A program made the translations under genes and the position numbers. Shown piece after piece: positions 16,753 to 24,661 of a stretch of DNA of 34,738 nt. Numbering within the stretch: position 1 is the stretch's first letter; each line of letters opens with the position of its first letter. This DNA comes from Holophaga sp. (GTDB lineage Bacteria > Acidobacteriota > Holophagae > Holophagales > Holophagaceae), in assembly GCA_031292735.1 (NCBI GenBank), contig JARLGP010000251.1, positions 1-34,738 on the forward strand, read 5' to 3'. The notes under the pieces were generated by a model. The model was not told the origin of the DNA. It saw only the letters and a list, made by a program, of their open reading frames with translations, and made no database searches.

Positions 16753-17685
16753 ATGGGACTTGAACTCCTGACTTCCATTATTTTCGCCACCGTGATGGCC
16801 GGAACGCCGCTGATCATCGCCGGCCTGGGCGAACTGGTCACGGAAAAGGCCGGCGTGCTGAACCTGGGCTGCGAAGGCATGATGTCGGTGGGGGCGGTGG
16901 CCGCCTTCGCGGTCGCCTATTTCACCCATAATTATCTCTTGGCCGTCCTCGCCGGCATGGGCGCCGGCATGGCCGTGTCCATGCTGTTCGCGGTGGCCGC
17001 CCTCACCCTGATGGCCAGCCAGGTGGCCTGCGGGCTGGCCCTCTCCATCTTCGGGGTGGGGCTCGCCTCCTTCGTGGGCAAGCCCCTGGAGTCCATGACC
17101 CTGATGGCCGGCAGGCCGGTCGCCGTCCCGCTGCTGTGGCGGATCCCGGTTCTGGGCCCGGCCCTGTTCCATCAGCAGTCGCTGGTCTATTTCTCCTGGG
17201 CGCTGCTGGCGGGGGTGGCCTGGTTCCTGTACCGCAGCAAGCCCGGGCTGGTGCTGCGGGCGGTGGGCGAGGCGCCGGTCTCGGCCCACGACATCGGCTA
17301 CCCCGTGGTGCGGATCCGCTACCTGGCAGTGCTGTTCGGCGGCGCCATGGCCGGGATCGCGGGCGCCTTCATGGTGGTGTTCTACACCCCCCTCTGGGTG
17401 GAGGGCATGATTGCCGGCCGGGGCTGGATCTCCGTCGCCCTGGTGGTGTTCGCCACTTGGCGGCCGCTGCGGGTGCTGATCGGGGCCTACCTGTTCGGCG
17501 GCTGCATGATCGCCCAGATGTTCGTCCAGGCTTCCGGCATCCACCTGAACGTCCCGGCCCAGTTTCTTTCTTCCCTGCCGTACGTGGCCACCATCCTGGT
17601 TCTGGTGCTCATTTCCCACAACCGGAGTAAGATCAGGCTCAACTCTCCCGCTTCCCTCGGTCAGCCTTTCCTGCCCGACGTGTAG
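16753..17685 (+). CDS. BMP-family ABC transporter permease 2
   Basis: The 310-residue multi-span permease belongs to the same BPD_transp_2 family (YufQ type). Typical elements are GTPLIIAGLGELVTEKAGVLNLGCEGMM near residues 18-45 (shown only in part here: LVTEKAGVLNLGCEG), the coupling loop VGEAPVSAHDIGY, and GRGWISVALVVFATWRP. It starts 9 bp after permease 1 behind GGGGCGG. It forms a heterodimeric channel with permease 1. The binding-protein gene follows after 67 bp. Confidence 0.93.
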   Translation: MGLELLTSIIFATVMAGTPLIIAGLGELVTEKAGVLNLGCEGMMSVGAVAAFAVAYFTHNYLLAVLAGMGAGMAVSMLFAVAALTLMASQVACGLALSIFGVGLASFVGKPLESMTLMAGRPVAVPLLWRIPVLGPALFHQQSLVYFSWALLAGVAWFLYRSKPGLVLRAVGEAPVSAHDIGYPVVRIRYLAVLFGGAMAGIAGAFMVVFYTPLWVEGMIAGRGWISVALVVFATWRPLRVLIGAYLFGGCMIAQMFVQASGIHLNVPAQFLSSLPYVATILVLVLISHNRSKIRLNSPASLGQPFLPDV

Positions 17686-17752
17686 TCTCGCCTCAATCCG
17701 CCCGCCGTCCTTCGGCGGCTTCATCCACTTTACTTTCTGGAGGTTACATCCC

Positions 17753-18829
17753 ATGGCTTTGCAAAAACTAGCACTCATGCTTGTCAGCGGGTCGCTCCTG
17801 TTCGCTGACGGCCCGGTGAAGGTCGGGTTCGTCTATGTGAGCCCCATTGGTGATGCCGGGTACACCTACCAGCACGATCTGGCCCGCAAGGAAGTGGAAA
17901 AAGAGTTCAAGGGCAAGGTGACCGCCCGGGTCATCGAGAGCGTGGAAGAGGGCGCGGACGCCGAGCGGGTGATCCGCAGTCTGGCCAGTGAAGGCTGCAA
18001 GATGATCTTCGCCACCTCCTTCGGCTACATGAACCCCACCGCCAAAGTGGCCGCGGCCTTCCCCAACGTGGAGTTCTTCCACGCCACCGGGTACAAGTCC
18101 AGCAAGAACATGGCCACCTACAACGGCCGGTTCTACGAGGGCCGCTACCTGAACGGCATCATTGCCGGAAAGATGACCAAGACCCACGTGGCCGGGTTCG
18201 TGGCCGCCTTCCCCATCCCCGAAGTGATGATGGCCATCGACGCCTTCACCCAGGGCATGCGCAGCGTGGATCCCAAGGCCCAGGTGCACGTGGTGTGGGT
18301 GAACTCCTGGTTCGACCCCGGCAAGGAGCGTGAGGCCACCATCAGCCTGATCTCCCAGGGCGCCGACATGATCACCCAGCACACCGATTCCACCGTGGTG
18401 GTGCAGACCGTGGAAGAGCAGCGCAAGGCCGGGAAGAACGTCTTCTGCTTCTCCTACAACTCCGACATGATCAAGTACGCCCCCACCTCCCAGCTCAGCG
18501 GCGACATCACGGACTGGGCCCCCTACTACGTCCGGACGGTCAAGAACGTCCTGGCCGGCAAGGGTGCCGGGCCCAACGTCTGGGACGGCGTCAAGGAGGG
18601 GATGATCAAGATCGCCCCCTACAACAAGGCCGTGCCCCAGGCCGTCCGGACCGAAGTGAACAAGGCGATGGCCGACATGAAGGCCGGCAAGCTGAGCGCC
18701 TTCCAGGGCCCCGTGCTCGCCCAGGACGGCACGGTCAAGGTGCCGAAGGGCCAGGTGATGAGCGACAAGGATCTGGGCGCCATCAACTACTACGTGCAGG
18801 GCGTGGTCGGGACCGTGCCCAAGGGCTGA
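17753..18829 (+). CDS. BMP-family (Med/PnrA-type) substrate-binding protein
   Basis: The 358-residue product has a short signal peptide (cleavage probably after LLFA, about residue 18). The mature domain is a BMP/PnrA-type binding fold with VGFVYVSPIGDAGYTYQHD, MIFATSFGYMNPT, GRFYEGRYLNGIIAG and QHTDSTVV. The subgroup with GYTYQHD and FYEGRYL is associated with adenine/nucleoside uptake, so a purine or nucleoside ligand is the best guess. A GGAGG ribosome binding site lies 9 bases before the ATG. The binding protein is last in the operon rather than first, as is more usual, and it has its own strong ribosome binding site, which may help give excess binding protein. A strong terminator follows. 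Confidence 0.92.
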   Translation: MALQKLALMLVSGSLLFADGPVKVGFVYVSPIGDAGYTYQHDLARKEVEKEFKGKVTARVIESVEEGADAERVIRSLASEGCKMIFATSFGYMNPTAKVAAAFPNVEFFHATGYKSSKNMATYNGRFYEGRYLNGIIAGKMTKTHVAGFVAAFPIPEVMMAIDAFTQGMRSVDPKAQVHVVWVNSWFDPGKEREATISLISQGADMITQHTDSTVVVQTVEEQRKAGKNVFCFSYNSDMIKYAPTSQLSGDITDWAPYYVRTVKNVLAGKGAGPNVWDGVKEGMIKIAPYNKAVPQAVRTEVNKAMADMKAGKLSAFQGPVLAQDGTVKVPKGQVMSDKDLGAINYYVQGVVGTVPKG

Positions 18830-18850
18830 GTCCGCTTCGCGTTGCAGGGA

Positions 18851-18874
18851 AGGGGGGGCCTCGGCCCCCCTTTT
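18851..18874 (+). terminator. Intrinsic terminator of the transporter operon
   Basis: GGGGGG (18853-18858) pairs with CCCCCC (18865-18870), extended by a C-G pair, with a short CTCG loop, and is followed by TTTT (18871-18874). It lies 22 bases after the binding-protein stop and 40 bases before thrC. Confidence 0.9.
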
Positions 18875-18914
18875 CCATGTGTCGCGTTAAGATCGTCAGG
18901 AGAAGGAGCCTGTC

Positions 18915-20321
18915 GTGGAGAACATCAGCACCAGGGGCGGATGCGCCCCCAGCCCTTTCCTGGCCACACTGCTGGGGGGCCTTGCGCCTGACGGCGGGCT
19001 GTTCCTGCCGGAGTCCTATCCGCGGGTGGCTCCGTCCACGCTGGAGCGCTGGCGCGGGCTGTCCTACCCGGAACTGGCGTTCGAGATCATCCGGCTGTTC
19101 GCCACCGACATCCCGGAAGCGGACCTGCGCTCCCTGGTGGACCGCACCTACACCGCGGAGGTGTTCGGCAGCGCCGACATCACCCCGGTCAAGGAACTGG
19201 AACCGGGCCTGCACCTGCTGGGCCTGTCCAACGGCCCGACCCTGGCCTTCAAGGACATCGCCCTGCAGCTGCTGGGCAACCTGTTCCAGTACGCCCTGGC
19301 CAAGGCCGGCACCGAGCTGAACATCCTGGGCGCCACCTCGGGCGACACCGGTTCCGCGGCGGAGTACGCCATGCGCGGCAAGCGGGGCATCCGGGTGTTC
19401 ATGCTCTCGCCCCACGGCCGCATGAGCGCGTTCCAGCGGGCCCAGATGTACAGCCTCGATGATCCCAACATCTTCAACCTCGCCATCGAAAGCATGTTCG
19501 ACGACTGCCAGAACATCGTGAAGGCGGTCTCCAACGACGGCGATTTCAAGCGGCGCCACCACATCGGCACGGTCAACTCGATCAACTGGTCGCGGCTGAT
19601 GGCCCAGGTGGTGTACTACTTCAAGGGCTATTTCGCGGTGACCCGCACCGGCTCCGAGCAGGTCTCGTTCGCGGTGCCTTCGGGCAATTTCGGCGACATC
19701 TGCGCCGGCCACGTGGCCCGGATGATGGGCCTGCCGATCCGCCGGCTGATCCTCGCCACCAACGAGAACGACGTGCTGGACGAGTTCTTCCGCACCGGGG
19801 TCTACGCGCCGCGCTCGGCCCAGCGCACCCACGCCACCTCCAGCCCCTCCATGGACATCTCCCGGGCCTCCAACTTCGAGCGGTTCGTGTTCGACCTGGT
19901 GGGGCGCGACCCGGCCACGGTGCGCCAGCTGTGGGCCAAGGTGGAGGCCGGAGCGGCCTTCGACCTGTCCGGCACCCCGCACTTCGCGCGGATCCGGGAG
20001 TTCGGGTTCGTTTCCGGCAGCAGCAGCCACGCCGACCGGCTGGACACCATCCGCCGGGTGTGGCGGGACTTCCGGGTGGAGATCGATCCGCACACCGCTG
20101 ACGGGGTCAAGGTGGGGCTCGGGTTCCGGGAGCCGGGGGTGCCCCTGGTCTGCCTGGAGACCGCGCTGCCCATCAAGTTCGAGCAGACCATCCAGGAGGC
20201 CCTGGGGCGCAAGCCGGCCTGTCCGGAGGCGTTCCGCGGCATCGAGGACCGGCCCCAGCACGTGACCGTCATGGCCCCGGACGTGGCCAAGGTGAAGGCT
20301 TTCATCGAGGCGAACGCATGA
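18915..20321 (+). CDS. thrC: Threonine synthase
   Basis: The 468-residue product is a PLP-dependent threonine synthase of the E. coli/yeast type. The PLP lysine is Lys113 in the motif GPTLAFKDIALQ; the phosphate-binding stretch GATSGDTGSAAEYA and later VPSGNFGDICAGH complete the fold. It converts O-phospho-homoserine to threonine. The start is a GTG with AAGGAG 6 bases upstream (18903-18908); there is no better ATG. The stop overlaps the start of the next gene in ATGA, so the apgM-family product is made in step with ThrC. No attenuator or threonine-rich leader peptide was seen in the 85 bases upstream. Confidence 0.95.
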   Translation: MENISTRGGCAPSPFLATLLGGLAPDGGLFLPESYPRVAPSTLERWRGLSYPELAFEIIRLFATDIPEADLRSLVDRTYTAEVFGSADITPVKELEPGLHLLGLSNGPTLAFKDIALQLLGNLFQYALAKAGTELNILGATSGDTGSAAEYAMRGKRGIRVFMLSPHGRMSAFQRAQMYSLDDPNIFNLAIESMFDDCQNIVKAVSNDGDFKRRHHIGTVNSINWSRLMAQVVYYFKGYFAVTRTGSEQVSFAVPSGNFGDICAGHVARMMGLPIRRLILATNENDVLDEFFRTGVYAPRSAQRTHATSSPSMDISRASNFERFVFDLVGRDPATVRQLWAKVEAGAAFDLSGTPHFARIREFGFVSGSSSHADRLDTIRRVWRDFRVEIDPHTADGVKVGLGFREPGVPLVCLETALPIKFEQTIQEALGRKPACPEAFRGIEDRPQHVTVMAPDVAKVKAFIEANA

Positions 20322-21505
20322 AATACGCGATCATCCTTCCCGACGGCGCCGCGGACGAGCGGCTGCCCCAGCTGGGCGGGCGCACGCCCCTGGAGGCGGC
20401 GCGCATCCCCAACATGGACTGGGTGGCGCGCCAGGGCCGGCTGGGCCAGGTGGTGACCATTCCCGATGGCTACACCCCCGGCACCGACGTGGGCACCCTG
20501 GTGCTCATGGGCTACGACCCGCACACCGCCTATTCCGGCCGGGCGCCCATGGAGGCCACGGCCCAGGGCCTCAGCACCACCCCGGACCAGATGATCTTCC
20601 GCTGCAACTTCGTGCACCTGGCCGACGGCAGGATGCGCGACAACACCGCCGGGCACATCGCCCAGGCCGACGCCCTGGAGCTGATCGCCGCGCTCAACGC
20701 CGCCCAGTTCCCCGGCGAGCGCTGCGACTTCCACGCCGGCGTGTCCTACCGCAACCTGATGTTCCTGGGCGACGCCGCCGACATGGAGCTGGACTGCGCC
20801 CCGCCCCACGACATCGCCGACCAGCTGGTGGAGCGGAATTGGCCCACCGGCCGGGGCCAGGAGCGGGTGCGGGCGATCATGGACCAGGCCCACCGCCTGC
20901 TGGCGGAGCACCCGGTGAACCAGCGCCGGCGGGCCCGCGGGGAGCTCTGGGCCACCGACATCTGGCTCTGGGGCCAGGGCATCCAGACGCCTCTGGCCAG
21001 CCTGCAGGACCGCTTCGGGCTGAAGGGGGTGGCCATCACCGCGGTGGACATCATCCGCGGCATCGCCGTGGGCATGGGCATGGACCTGATCGAAGTGCCC
21101 GGCGCCACCGGCTACATCGACACCGACTACGAGGCCAAGGGCCGGGCCGCGGTCAAGGCCCTGGACGACTACGACCTGGTGGTGGTGCACGTGGAGGCGC
21201 CGGACGAATCGGCGCACCAGGGCATGGCCGAGGAGAAGATGAAGTCACTGGAGCGGATCGACCAGGCGGTGGTGGGTCCGGTGCTGGACGCGTTGCGCGC
21301 CCGGGGCGACTACCGCATCCTGGTGGCGCCGGACCACGCGACCCTGGTGCGCAACCGGGCCCACGACGCCACCCCGCCGCCGTTCTGCTACGCCGGCACC
21401 GGCGTGGGGCCGGGCTCGGGGCGGCCCTTCACCGAGGCCGAGGCGGTGGCGACCGGGGTGCTGCTGGATCCTGGACATGCGTTGCTGGGGCAGTTCCTGG
21501 GGTGA
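20318..21505 (+). CDS. ApgM-family protein, probable homoserine kinase
   Basis: The 395-residue product belongs to the alkaline-phosphatase superfamily group of cofactor-independent phosphoglycerate mutases (archaeal ApgM, COG3635). The metal-site start is AIILPDGAADERL, the nucleophile region is PGTDVGTLVLMGYDP with Thr56 where most relatives have Ser, and the later metal motifs are EAPDESAHQG and LVAPDHATL. A branch of this family found beside threonine genes has been proposed as an alternative homoserine kinase (TIGR02535). The 4-bp overlap with thrC, and the absence of thrB in the window, favour that role: making the O-phospho-homoserine that ThrC uses. Glycolytic mutase activity remains the alternative. 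Confidence 0.85.
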   Translation: MKYAIILPDGAADERLPQLGGRTPLEAARIPNMDWVARQGRLGQVVTIPDGYTPGTDVGTLVLMGYDPHTAYSGRAPMEATAQGLSTTPDQMIFRCNFVHLADGRMRDNTAGHIAQADALELIAALNAAQFPGERCDFHAGVSYRNLMFLGDAADMELDCAPPHDIADQLVERNWPTGRGQERVRAIMDQAHRLLAEHPVNQRRRARGELWATDIWLWGQGIQTPLASLQDRFGLKGVAITAVDIIRGIAVGMGMDLIEVPGATGYIDTDYEAKGRAAVKALDDYDLVVVHVEAPDESAHQGMAEEKMKSLERIDQAVVGPVLDALRARGDYRILVAPDHATLVRNRAHDATPPPFCYAGTGVGPGSGRPFTEAEAVATGVLLDPGHALLGQFLG

Positions 21506-21540
21506 ACCGGGCGGCCCCGGTCTGGACCCCGAAAGCCGGA

Positions 21541-21566
21541 CCCATGCGCCCCAGGGGGCACATGGG
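21541..21566. terminator. Long stem between convergent genes (probable bidirectional terminator)
   Basis: CCCATG (21541-21546) and CATGGG (21561-21566) enclose GCCCC (21548-21552) and GGGGC (21555-21559), giving 11 pairs with one C/A mismatch. It lies 36 bases after the apgM-family stop and 22 bases before the stop of the convergent gene. There is no T tract, so it is a structural candidate only. Confidence 0.45.
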
Positions 21567-21587
21567 CCCGGCAGCCGAATCGAAAGA

Positions 21588-22142
21588 TCAGTTCAGGGGT
21601 GCGGCGGGATCCAGCTTGGGCAGCGCCGCCGTGAAGGTGGCCGCATCCGAGACGATCAGGTGCGGATGCCCGACCAGGAAACCCATGCTGATGGAGCCGG
21701 AGAAGAAGTAGGTTTCCCCCGCCTCCACTTCGACGATCGAGTTGTCGGTGGCTTCGGAATGCACGGAGTAGGTATGCTTGCCCGGCTCGGCATTGATGAC
21801 GAAATATTTCCCATTGCGCAGTTTGCCCAATTCCTTGTCCTGCTCGCGGACGATGAAGCCGACCCCGGCGCCGGCGAACTTGCCCGGCCGGAAGAACACC
21901 ATGCGCCCCTTGCCTTCCACGATCGGGCCGATGGCCTTCAGGACCGCCTCGCTGTACTTCGGTGCTTCGGCCACCGGGGCGGTTTCGGCCGGAGTGGGGG
22001 CGGGCGGCTGGGCCTGGGGAACCGAAGGCCGGGCCGGGGCGACGGGTGTCGCGGGGGCCGCTTCGGGGACGGGAGCGGGAACCTGGGCAGCGAGGGAGAG
22101 GGTCAGCGCTAGGCCGATGAGGATTGCGGGCAGGCGGTTCAT
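21588..22142 (-). CDS. Secreted DUF2846-like protein
   Basis: The 184-residue product has a signal peptide (MNRLPAILIGLALTLSLAAQ, cleavage near residue 20), a long proline/alanine-rich linker (about 21-60), and a C-terminal DUF2846-type beta domain with GKGRMVFFRPGKFAGAG and GKYFVINAEPGKHTY, ending in VEAGETYFFSG. DUF2846 proteins are envelope proteins of unknown function; the Pro/Ala linker suggests the domain is held away from a surface. Its ATG overlaps the stop of the upstream secreted-protein gene (ATGA), so the two are co-translated. It is convergent with the apgM-family gene. Confidence 0.7.
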   Translation of the reverse strand: MNRLPAILIGLALTLSLAAQVPAPVPEAAPATPVAPARPSVPQAQPPAPTPAETAPVAEAPKYSEAVLKAIGPIVEGKGRMVFFRPGKFAGAGVGFIVREQDKELGKLRNGKYFVINAEPGKHTYSVHSEATDNSIVEVEAGETYFFSGSISMGFLVGHPHLIVSDAATFTAALPKLDPAAPLN

Positions 22143-22729
22143 GGGGAGGTTCCCTTCTCTGGATGCACCACGGGTGTGGCGGCTGGGTTGGCATTTGAAG
22201 GCTGGATGAGGGTGTCCTTGGCCACCTTGGCCAGCAGCTCCATGCCCGCCGGCAGGATCGCGTTGCCGCCCCGGACGAGAAACCCCAGCGGGCCGATGCC
22301 GATGGACAGGGCCAACGAGGCGCCGGTATGGTCGGTGCCGGAGGAGGGCTGGTGGAGCCGCATGGCGATCCGCTTGCCGTCGACCTCGGCGTAGCGGATC
22401 GTGACCAGAAGCTTGGCGCGGGCCCCACCCATCCGGCCAGGCTGGGAGTCGATCACCTGGCCGACGGCCGGAGCCCCCTCCGGGATGGCCACCCGGCCGT
22501 GGATCAGCACCGCCTTCGAGACTTTCAGCTGAAAAAAATCGTCCGGTTTGGCCGTAACGGTGGAGATTTCCGTCAGCAACGTCATGGGCACCAGGGTGCT
22601 GGCCGGGAGCACCAAGGGGTCCTCCGCGGCCGAGACGGCAACGGCGGGAGCCGGGGTTTCCGGAATGGGTTGGGCGCCGAATGATCCCAAGGACACGATG
22701 AGGAAATACAATCCTGACCTGAAGAACAT
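22139..22729 (-). CDS. Hypothetical secreted protein with a VirB10/TrbI-like beta domain
   Basis: The 196-residue product starts with a signal peptide (MFFRSGLYFLIVSLGSFGAQ). The body has a run of short beta motifs: LPASTLVPMTLLTEI, VAIPEGAPAVGQVID, a glycine-rich RMGGARAKLLVTI, and a late GNAILPAGMEL. The 'stable to high-value, then IPEGAPAVGQV' pattern recalls the C-terminal beta barrel of VirB10/TrbI-type proteins, but I cannot confirm it and no secretion or conjugation genes are nearby. The ATG at 22729 begins the signal; an upstream in-frame ATG is possible (22765) but would disrupt the signal. The ribosome binding site is weak (GGTGG). It is followed by an ATGA overlap with the DUF2846 gene. 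Confidence 0.55.
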   Translation of the reverse strand: MFFRSGLYFLIVSLGSFGAQPIPETPAPAVAVSAAEDPLVLPASTLVPMTLLTEISTVTAKPDDFFQLKVSKAVLIHGRVAIPEGAPAVGQVIDSQPGRMGGARAKLLVTIRYAEVDGKRIAMRLHQPSSGTDHTGASLALSIGIGPLGFLVRGGNAILPAGMELLAKVAKDTLIQPSNANPAATPVVHPEKGTSP

Positions 22730-22957
22730 GGACCACCCATTGCTCAGCGGGACTGTAATGGCCATGCGTCGACAGAACGGTTGCGATCACTCGGCCGGAA
22801 GTATGAAGCGAAAAGGAAAAAGGATGAGCCTAGCATACTCCATTTATCGAAAAGCACCTTTCAGGAATCCCATTGCCATGGAAACCGTCCGGCGCGCCAA
22901 GGCGTGCCCTGGCCCGGAAAGCCCGTGGAGCCCACCTGGTCCGCCTGAAGATCCGGC

Positions 22958-23902
22958 TCAGGATGGCGTCTCCAGCTCATCCAGCAGGGACAGGTCCACC
23001 GTCGCCATGCCCTCGGCGTCGCGCGGGCTGACCATCGGCGCGAACCGCCTGCCCCAGGCGATCTCCCCGCCCTTGTAGGAGCTGCGGGCGAACACGCTCT
23101 GGGCGAAGGTGTCGTCGAAGGCCTTGATCAGGACGATGAACTCGGCCTCGGCCTCCATCAGGTCCTGGGCGCTCATGCCGAACAGGGGACTGTCCTCGGT
23201 GATGGGATGGACGATGGTCCAGCTGGACGGGAACAGGTTGATCCGGCCCCGCTCCAGGGTCAGGGTGGTGAACACGTGGGTGCCGCTTTCCGGGTCGCGC
23301 AGGGACAGCGAGACATGGGCTTCCAGTTCGATCAGCTGGTTGCTGCGCTCGTTGACGATCCGGAACATGAAGGCGGTCATGTCCTGGTACGGCGCCATGA
23401 CCGCCTGCCGGCTGAACAGGATCCGGGCATGGGGCCGGGAGAACCGGCCGTAGACCAGGCCGCAGGCCAGGGCGAAGCCCATCAGGCCGAGCAGCGACTC
23501 CAGGGCGGCCACGGCGCTGGCCAGGGCGCTGACCGGGTGGATGTGCCCGTTGCCGACCGTGGTGAGCGTCTGAGTGCTGAAGAAGAAGGCGTCCAGGAAA
23601 CGGTCCACCAGGGCCGGCCCGCCGGTGCGGTCGAAGTGCTCCATGCCCACCGCCAGGTAGACCCCGGCGAACACCAGGTTGGCCACGAGGTTCCCGACCA
23701 GCATCATCAGGGCGAAGCGCCGGACCGACATGGTGATGAGCTGGTGGTAGAGCTCGTAGGGCCGGAAGCGGGGCACGCCGGTGCGCCGGAGGTTGAAGCT
23801 GCCGTCCTTGTTCACCCCCCGGCTCGGACCGTCCCGGGTGCCCAGGCCAAGGTCGTCGCTGGGGGTGGCGAGGCGGCGGAGGAAGGAAAAGGAGAACGGC
23901 AT
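22958..23902 (-). CDS. KirBac-type inward-rectifier potassium channel
   Basis: The 314-residue product has the KirBac layout: a cytoplasmic N-terminus with a slide-helix region (YELYHQLITMSVRRF), TM1 at about 65-85, a pore loop and filter at 108-120, TM2 at about 125-150, and a C-terminal immunoglobulin-like gating domain starting at SRPHARILFSRQAVMAPYQD. The filter reads TTVGNGHIHP: Asn118 replaces the nearly invariant Tyr of TVGYG (codon 23549-23551, AAC). The channel is tetrameric in the inner membrane; with a GYG filter it would pass potassium, and with GNG the selectivity is uncertain. The ATG at 23902 has no clear ribosome binding site. It is divergent from the polyketide gene (211-bp gap). 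Confidence 0.92.
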   Translation of the reverse strand: MPFSFSFLRRLATPSDDLGLGTRDGPSRGVNKDGSFNLRRTGVPRFRPYELYHQLITMSVRRFALMMLVGNLVANLVFAGVYLAVGMEHFDRTGGPALVDRFLDAFFFSTQTLTTVGNGHIHPVSALASAVAALESLLGLMGFALACGLVYGRFSRPHARILFSRQAVMAPYQDMTAFMFRIVNERSNQLIELEAHVSLSLRDPESGTHVFTTLTLERGRINLFPSSWTIVHPITEDSPLFGMSAQDLMEAEAEFIVLIKAFDDTFAQSVFARSSYKGGEIAWGRRFAPMVSPRDAEGMATVDLSLLDELETPS

Positions 23903-23999
23903 TCTTGAATCATAGCGGCATCGGGAGCCGGCCAAGACGGCTCCCGGGGCCCTGCCAGCCGGGTGCCCGGGAGGGTGATCTCGAACCCGGTCTGTTTAC

Positions 24000-24027
24000 T
24001 TGCATTGGTAAAAAATCGGCATATTAG
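24000..24027 (+). promoter_or_regulatory. Possible promoter of the polyketide/methyltransferase pair
   Basis: TTGCAT (24000-24005) and TATTAG (24022-24027) are 16 bases apart in the only AT-rich stretch of the gap. They match the sigma-70 consensus moderately. The first start codon is 24114. Confidence 0.4.
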
Positions 24028-24113
24028 TTCGAGACGAAACCGCCGGAAAGGCCTACCATCTCCCCGTGACTTTTCCAGCGTTCCAGGCGAGTTCTCAACC
24101 CAGGGCGAGACGA

Positions 24114-24661
24114 TGACGCAATCCCCGATCCTGCTCCACGATTTCCAGAGTCAGCGCCCCCAGCACCACGCCGAGCAGGGCGTGATCCTGGAGTGGATCG
24201 CCGCGGCCCACGCCCGGGCCGAGATCACCCTGCGGCAACCCGCCAGCGACGGGGAGCGCGAGGAGATCACCCGCAGGCTGCGCAAGCTGGTGCTGCGCTT
24301 CGGCTGCAGCACCGACCGCATCAGCACCCGCGATTCCGCCCTGGGCGCGTTCCTGGAGCGGATGGGCGCCGGCGTCGGGCTGGGCGCGGACCACCTGGCG
24401 CGGCGGGCCCTGTTCGCCATCCATCCCGGCGGGCCCCGGATCATCGACGAGATCGCCGAACTTCTCGGCCTGGGCCCGGAGCAGGTCCGGGCCAGCAACG
24501 CCATCCTCCGCAACCACGGGAACATGTCCTCCGCGACCCTGCCCCACGTGTGGAAGGCCATGCTGGAGGATGCGGCGGTGGAGCCCGGACGGCTCATCGT
24601 CGCGCTGGCCTTCGGGCCCGGGCTGACCATCTCCGGCGCCATCCTCCGGAAACGGGCATGA
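24114..24661 (+). CDS. Internally deleted type III polyketide synthase
   Basis: The 182-residue product joins the two ends of a type III polyketide synthase (normally about 350-390 residues). Residues 1-80 look like the N-terminal substrate-entry region (LHDFQSQRPQHHAEQ and ISTRDSAL). From about residue 80 the protein goes directly into the C-terminal part: FAIHPGGPRI contains the family's catalytic His (His104), GNMSSATLPHVW contains the catalytic Asn (Asn137), and LAFGPGLTISGAIL is the usual end. The core with the nucleophilic Cys is missing, with no stop or frameshift and no extra DNA. As it stands it cannot be a normal condensing enzyme. It overlaps the next gene by ATGA. It could be a decaying gene, a repurposed partner protein, or an assembly collapse. 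Confidence 0.7.

Noticed and set aside
15592..17778. A 728-residue open frame on the minus strand across the transporter permeases
   Set aside because: It is rich in His, Gln and Gly and has no domain. Both permeases lie on the other strand with conserved motifs.
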